Shown: positions 15,902-20,141 of the stretch, in pieces
Layout of the letters: each line of letters starts with the position of its first letter
Numbering within the stretch: the stretch's first letter is position 1
The notes under the pieces: generated by a model
Told to the model about the DNA's origin: nothing
Database searches by the model: none
The model's input: only the letters and a program-made list of their open reading frames with translations
NCBI GenBank assembly: GCA_963763325.1
Contig: CAVXOL010000008.1
Coordinates: 1-20,141, forward strand
Length of the DNA: 20,141 bases
Source of the DNA: JBBECJ01 sp963763325
Lineage (GTDB): Bacteria; Chloroflexota; Chloroflexia; Thermomicrobiales; CFX8
Direction: 5' to 3'
Translations under genes and position numbers: made by a program

Positions 15902-17155
15902 CTACTCGACCAGAAATATTCTCGGTCGTTGCGTGTCGACGTCGAGTTTACGTAACGGATGCCCATGTTGCCAGTTCCGACGATCTCCAGGTCGTGCACG
16001 AACACCTGGCCGTGGACCACGTCTCCGCCGGTTCCGCGCAAAATAACCTCGCGAACTTCGGGAGCGTAGATGATTCCCCCACGGACAGATCGGAATTGCC
16101 GCCGGAATCGATCAGATCGTATCGTCGGCCACCCAGATTCAATGTTGCTCTTCGACGTAACCCTGTGAGATCTACGGTAGCGGGGCTGTGAGGTTGACGG
16201 CACCATGGAGTCGAAGTAGCTCGATCCTGTGAAATACATCAACACGCCATTGCCAATCAGATGGGCGTTGTTGCCTCTGAGCGACAACATCGGCGTTGTC
16301 GAAGTAGTAGATGCCAGGATCCATTGTTGCGGTACGACTAATGTTCACGTCCGATTTGTGTACAGTCCTCGCTCATAACCGGGTTGAGGACTTGCAGTCA
16401 CGTGACCGACTGTCTCGGTCGGTGCCGGCCGGTGTGATCCCGGCGGCGACGATCGGATCCGGCACCACAGGTTGACCGTCCCGAATGCCATTGGGCGCGG
16501 ACCAACCTGGACCTTCATCGACGGTGCCGTTCGCGTCGATGGTTCCCGCGGTGACGAAGATGTTCGCATTTCCATTTCGGTCAATGTCGTCGTTGGACAT
16601 CGCGCTGCCACCATTGGTGATCGTGATGTCGGCGTTCCCTGTAAGGCGGATGCCCGGTTCGTCCAGGGCGATCAGCCCGTAATCAGATGGCACCAACTCA
16701 ACGCCTGCGACTGCCGACGCGCTGACTTCCCAGGAACCGGAATAGAGTGCTCCAACGAAGAATTTTTCGACTTCTTTGCTAATGGTGACCTGGACATATT
16801 CGTTGTCGCCCGCAAACGTGCCGGTGGCTGGCGGCCAGTTGACCGTCACGTTGCCAGCCGGGACACCGGCGTTGTCCGCCCCATACGACTGGGCGGATGA
16901 AGTGATTTGACCTGTATTCCCGTCAAACAGCGCCTTGGCGCCAGCCAATGCAGCAGCATCGGCGGCGCTCTGGGTTTGGCGTCGCTCGGCCATCAGGAAG
17001 CCAGTGTCCACCGAGAGCGCCACGAAGCCGACCAGGACCAGCGATGCCAGCGCGAAGATGATCATCACCTGGCCGGATGCGCGGCGTCTGGCAGATGCCC
17101 GGTCAGGCATACGTCGATGTGGGATATGGCGCGTAAACGAGATTCGCCCCCGCAT
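15902..17155 (-). pseudogene. TadG-like protein A with beta-rich C-terminal domain, frameshifted
   Basis: About 417 residues if restored. ATG 17155 follows AGAGGA by nine bases. The N-terminus has SGQVMIIFALASLVLVGFVA then GFLMAERRQTQSAADAAALA, the prepilin-like TadG/TadE helix (PF13400 type) of Tad/Flp pilus loci. Then come LTGNADITITNGGSAMSN, the segment DPGIYYFDNA near 16290-16330, IGNGVLMYFTGSS, GGIIYAPEVREVILRG and a final RPRIFLVE before TAG 15902. The C-terminal half repeats short N/G-rich strands and resembles the DUF7305 or polymer-forming beta-helix type often joined to pilin-like helices. It is a paralogue of TadG-like B (matching PGIHFFDGN, GVIYAPCSHVELHG, PRVWLTE). At least three one-base shifts break it, for example between 16373 and 16330 and near 15945. 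It is probably a surface or pseudopilus component. Confidence 0.7.
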
Positions 17156-17254
17156 GATTCAGCGTCCTCTGCTTATCAGAACATCCCGCATGGAGCCAAT
17201 CAGTGCTCCATGCGGCATTACAGCGATTAGGCAGTGACGACATTGCCTGTTCTG

Positions 17255-17260
17255 ACTATA
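17255..17260 (-). promoter_or_regulatory. Possible -10 box of TadG-like A
   Basis: TATAGT on the minus strand lies about 100 bases before the TadG-like A start. The bases at the -35 distance (ATTAGA or TTAGAT) match only weakly. The rest of this gap of about 325 bases (17156-17480) holds the hairpin at 17404-17443 and no convincing gene. Confidence 0.25.
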
Positions 17261-17403
17261 GCGAGGACGAGGGGCTATCTAATAGGGACATAGGTCATGG
17301 AACGTATCGGGTTATCCGGCAGAGTCCAACGATGTTCGGATGCTCAGGAGACGGAATCCGCTGACTGAACGAGGTACTTCAGTAGCTGCTGCTCGAGGTA
17401 AGA

Positions 17404-17443
17404 CCCAGTGGCCGCTCGGCATGAACGCCGAGCGGCCACTGGG
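17404..17443 (-). terminator. Long perfect hairpin downstream of TadG-like B
   Basis: CCCAGTGGCCGCTCGGC (17404-17420) is the exact reverse complement of 17427-17443, a 17-bp stem with a 6-base loop. It is 37 bases past the TadG-like B stop. On the minus strand only TCTTACC follows, so it ends transcripts by structure rather than by a classic T-run, or protects the 3' end. Confidence 0.7.
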
Positions 17444-17480
17444 TGCTGTGTCTCGTTGGTAACAATAGCTGATGATCGGG

Positions 17481-18753
17481 CTATTCGGTCAACCAGACCC
17501 TGGGCTTGTCCATCTTGACATATTCGCGATAGAGGATGCGGAATTCAGATGTCCCTTTGATCACAAGGTCGCCAACGATGACCTGGATGCCGACCCCACC
17601 TGGTGTTCCGTGGAGTTCGACATGCGAGCATGGAGCGTAGATCACACCCTCAACACTGAACACACCGTTTCCCTGGGTGTCGAACGTTGAGCAGTTTGCG
17701 ATCCAAAGTAACATCCCGTCGATACCGTCCGCGTATGGCGAACTTTCCGGGGTAGTTAGTTCGACGTTGCTGTTTTTCGGAGTGAACGCTGAGTTACCGG
17801 TAAAATAGAGGAGCACATCCGTGCCCCGGATCCACGAACTGGTACTACTGGCACTCAGGGAAATGTTCCCATCAAAAAAGTGGATTCCCGGCGCAAGGAT
17901 CACGGTGCCGCCCGCTTCGATCGTACGCGGGGTGATGTTGGTATGGTGATAGATCCAGCCGGCAAGGTGCAGGTTGCGCTACAGACCCACTTTGGTCCCG
18001 AGACCGTAAAGCCTGCTGCCGTCAGCATTGCACTGGTGATCGTGGTTCCTTTTGGTGGTATCGGTGTCCCAACGAGCGGGTGGGAATCGGTGTAGATTCG
18101 GATTGATCCCTTCGGCTGCGCTCCAATTGGCGTTGCCGCTGATCGTTCCGGCTGCGTCGATTGACCCATCAGCGAAGAAGATGTTGCCGCCGCCACTTTA
18201 GTTGATATTGCTATTGGACATCGCGCTACCGCCCTCGACGTAGACGGAGGTCGTGCCATTAATGTACATGCCCGGCGGATCAAGGGCGAGGAGAGCGTAC
18301 GGCCGAGGGTATGGCTCGACTCCTGCCACGGCACGCGCGGTGACCTCCCAATCTCCGCTGTAGACAGCGCCGACGAAGAATATCGACCGGCTTCGTAACA
18401 ATCGCTTCCACATACTTGGGATTTCCAGCGTAGGTACCCGATGACGGCGGCCAGTTGATCGCGACGTTACTCTGTGGAACGTCAGCATTCTCGGCGCCAT
18501 AGGTCTGGCCTGCACTCTGGACGATGGCTAGCGATTTATTGCGGAGTACGTTGGTTGCCGCAGCCAGTGCGCCGGCGTCGGCGGCGCTCTGGGCCTGGCG
18601 TCGTTCGGCCATCAGGAACCCGGCATCAACGGAGAGGGCTACGAACCCTACAAGGACGAGTGCCGCTGCCGCAAAGATGACCATCACCTGTCCGCTCGAT
18701 GCGGACCGTTTCCGCTGATCGGTTGTGGTCGCCGAGTGACGAATCCAGCGCAT
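17481..18753 (-). pseudogene. TadG-like protein B with beta-rich C-terminal domain, frameshifted and with an in-frame TAA
   Basis: About 424 residues if restored. ATG 18753 follows AAGGA by eight bases. The N-terminus SGQVMVIFAAAALVLVGFVA and GFLMAERRQAQSAADAGALA is nearly the same as in TadG-like A. It continues with FFVGAVYSGDWEVTARAVAG, YVEGGSAMSNSNIN, then TAA at 18198-18200 in frame, followed by SGGGNIFFADGSIDAAGTIS in the same frame. Later segments are ILAPGIHFFDGNISLSASS, LLYFTGNSAF, GMLLWIANCSTF, GVIYAPCSHVELHG and PRVWLTE before the stop at 17481. Frame changes occur near 18390 and 18100 and again between 18060 and 17903. The first half is a TadG-type prepilin helix and the second a beta-rich domain of DUF7305 type. 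It and gene A came from a tandem duplication. Export through a Tad system is inferred. Confidence 0.7.
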
Positions 18754-18865
18754 CTTCGCCGTCCTTCATTGCGGATGAATCGCCCAGAACCAAAGCTCAT
18801 CCCATCGAACCCAGTTGGGAGCGCATATTCGGCGATCTGGTCGACTGGTCATCATGTCATGTCAT

Positions 18866-19009
18866 TTACCGATTGTATGGATCCAAGCTGGGAATCTTCT
18901 GTAACGCAAAAGTCATGATTTCTGGAGGTACCTGGTCCCAGAAATCGGATAGCCGTTCGTCGATTCCGTAGGTTCGCGCAATCCAATTGCCTTGCTTACC
19001 GATCGTCAC
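18866..19009 (-). CDS. Small ORF of 47 residues, unknown
   Basis: GTG 19009 to TAA 18866 encodes a peptide with plausible protein-like composition, for example WIARTYGIDERLSDFWDQV and MTFALQKIPSLDPYNR. A stop lies just upstream in frame. There is no clear ribosome site, so it could also be the tail of a frameshifted gene. It lies in the roughly 360-base gap (18754-19112) before TadG-like B. I do not recognise it, and I see no other gene or clear promoter in the gap. Confidence 0.25.
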   Translation of the reverse strand: MTIGKQGNWIARTYGIDERLSDFWDQVPPEIMTFALQKIPSLDPYNR

Positions 19010-19112
19010 GCTTTGCTAGACTTATCTCACGTCCCAGTTCATTAATCGTCGCGGATCTTGAAGGCCCATGCGGCCCGCCGCCGACGTAGGATGTCGCCGA
19101 AAGAAGGTCATC

Positions 19113-19646
19113 GTGCTAGACGCATCTGGTCGTTATCGGATTCGATATGAGACATTCTCCGTGCCGTTGGGCACTTCCTTGATTCGTCATTGTTTCGTGA
19201 CTTGACGCTGGTTGAGACGCCCGAAGGCTTTATCGTCAAGGGTGGGAGTATCCGCACCGGTGAGACAGGCACCGGATACGTCCCACAGTCGTTCCTGTTC
19301 AACGATGACGATCTTGAGACCTTGTTGGACCAGGCGATCGAAAGGCGCGGAGCCGAACTGCCAGTAGGGTCGCTGTTGCCGTCCATATCAATCGACGGTG
19401 AGCGAGTGCGCTACAAGGACGTGCTGCGTAGCATCGGCCTGCTCCTCGATCGAACCGGCTGGCACGACGTCGTGCTGATCCAGACATCGACCGGGTTTCA
19501 TGTCAAAGGAGTCTCAAAAAGAGACACTGGTCGATCGACAGATCGATTCGACCGCGCTAAGAGGTTTGCTCGAAGATCTGCGCAAGAGCCGCGGATCGGA
19601 GGTTTCAACGCCAGAGGCAGGACGCCGGAGGCTGTGGCCGCGCTGA
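19113..19646 (+). pseudogene. Hypothetical protein, two frameshifts
   Basis: A restored reading of about 178 residues starts at GTG 19113 after GAAGG with LDASGRYRIRYETFSVPLGT. It changes frame near 19175-19190 to SLFRDLTLVETPEGFIVKGG and runs through GYVPQSFLFNDDDLETLLDQ and VRYKDVLRSIGLLLDRTGW to TSTGFHVKGVSK. It changes frame again at the A-run near 19516-19521 to reach ETLVDRQIDSTALRGLLEDL and TGA 19644-19646. The unbroken part as written runs 19190-19651. Two halves look alike (ETPEGFIVKG and QTSTGFHVKG), suggesting an internal repeat. No signal peptide or membrane helix is seen. I do not recognise the family. It converges on the TadE-like gene. Confidence 0.5.
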
Positions 19647-19682
19647 CGTGACAGCTTTACGCCTGTGGCGGCACTGCAACGT

Positions 19683-20105
19683 CTAGTGTTGAATGATGAC
19701 CTCGCTGCGAGCTGAGAGATTGAGGCTGCTGAGCCCGGGGATTATGCCAACCATTGGATCGAAGTCGTAGTCATACTCGACGACGAATGTCGATCCCGGC
19801 GCAGGGCATGGCGAGAACGGTCCGGTGTCAGGACCCGGACTCAGTCGTCCTGGTTGCAGGCCGCTTGTATGATCCTCAATCTCCTGGGTGAGAGCAGCAA
19901 GCGTCACGCACGATGATGCTTCAGAGCCATGCACCATCGCATACCGTGCGGCCTCGCGGGTTCCGTTGGTCAACTCATGGTTCATCCAGAGCAGTCGTCC
20001 CATCTCCATGACGCCAATCAACATCAGGAAGAAGATTGGGGCAACGAGGGCAAACTCGACGAGACCCTGTCCCGTCAAGCGGCGACGACCGAATCGATTC
20101 TTCAA
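19683..20105 (-). CDS. TadE-like pilus assembly protein
   Basis: 140 residues from TTG 20105, which follows GAGGGTG by about five bases. The in-frame sequence stays open to the window edge, so an earlier start is possible. GQGLVEFALVAPIFFLMLIG and VMEMGRLLWMNHELTNGTREAARYA form the TadE-type (PF07811) prepilin-like helix with the conserved Glu five residues after Gly. A periplasm-like or exterior C-terminal domain carries two cysteines, SSCVTLA and SPCPAPG, which could form a disulfide. TadE proteins are minor pseudopilins of Tad/Flp secretion and pilus systems, cut by a TadV-type peptidase. A short frame upstream ends TTGA across this start, which suggests coupling to a preceding gene outside the window. 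Together with the two TadG-like genes it marks the edge of a Tad locus. Confidence 0.85.
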   Translation of the reverse strand: MKNRFGRRRLTGQGLVEFALVAPIFFLMLIGVMEMGRLLWMNHELTNGTREAARYAMVHGSEASSCVTLAALTQEIEDHTSGLQPGRLSPGPDTGPFSPCPAPGSTFVVEYDYDFDPMVGIIPGLSSLNLSARSEVIIQH

Positions 20106-20141
20106 TTCAGCACCCTCATTCTCACCGTTCGTTCCATATCG

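Noticed and set aside
17344..17425. Short minus-strand peptides starting in the hairpin loop after TadG-like B
   Set aside because: They overlap a terminator-like stem, lack a ribosome site and show no recognisable motif.

Overview
The window is GC-rich bacterial DNA, most likely from a monoderm Chloroflexota relative of the Thermomicrobia/Sphaerobacter group. That placement is an inference. It rests on a CUAEP-tail radical SAM protein, Uma2-type and NCS2-permease genes, Tad-type TadE/TadG proteins, surface proteins resembling the Gram-positive WxL/WxLIP families, and the base composition. No rRNA, tRNA, transposase or CRISPR array is visible.

Left part, minus strand (1-5344): a multi-PAS/GAF histidine kinase that runs off the left edge and is broken by many frameshifts; an intact orotate phosphoribosyltransferase-like gene whose 3' end runs into a short-word repeat; and a B12-binding radical SAM gene, also frameshifted, whose C-terminus reads Cys-UGA-Ala-Glu-Pro. 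A small hairpin of bacterial SECIS type follows this UGA, so the gene is a strong selenoprotein candidate. A remnant of a membrane-protein gene follows.

WxL-like region, minus strand (5345-9242): a four-gene unit read in the order WxL-like 1, WxLIP-like 1, WxLIP-like 2, WxL-like 2. The two secreted WxL-like proteins resemble each other, as do the two membrane-anchored WxLIP-like (DUF916-type) proteins. A structured leader ending in a hairpin plus six T precedes the unit. An apparent 618-residue fusion of the last two genes resolves into two adjacent genes (stop, one base, TTG start) once a one-base shift is allowed.

Central part (9562-15747), free of frameshifts: folC and an NCS2 purine permease on the plus strand; then, on the minus strand, a Uma2-family protein, a D-Ala-D-Ala carboxypeptidase, a GNAT acetyltransferase and a fumarylacetoacetase-family hydrolase. 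The last two overlap by 4 bp.

Right part (15849-20141): two paralogous TadG-like genes, each with an N-terminal TadG helix and a beta-rich C-terminal domain and each followed by a large hairpin; an unknown plus-strand gene; and a TadE-like gene. Both TadG genes and the unknown gene carry frameshifts, and one TadG gene also has an in-frame TAA.

Reading-frame damage is confined to the accessory genes in this window, while the housekeeping-type genes are intact. This could be real decay or uneven sequence quality; the sequence alone does not decide. The WxL, Tad and carboxypeptidase genes together suggest a cell-surface theme.
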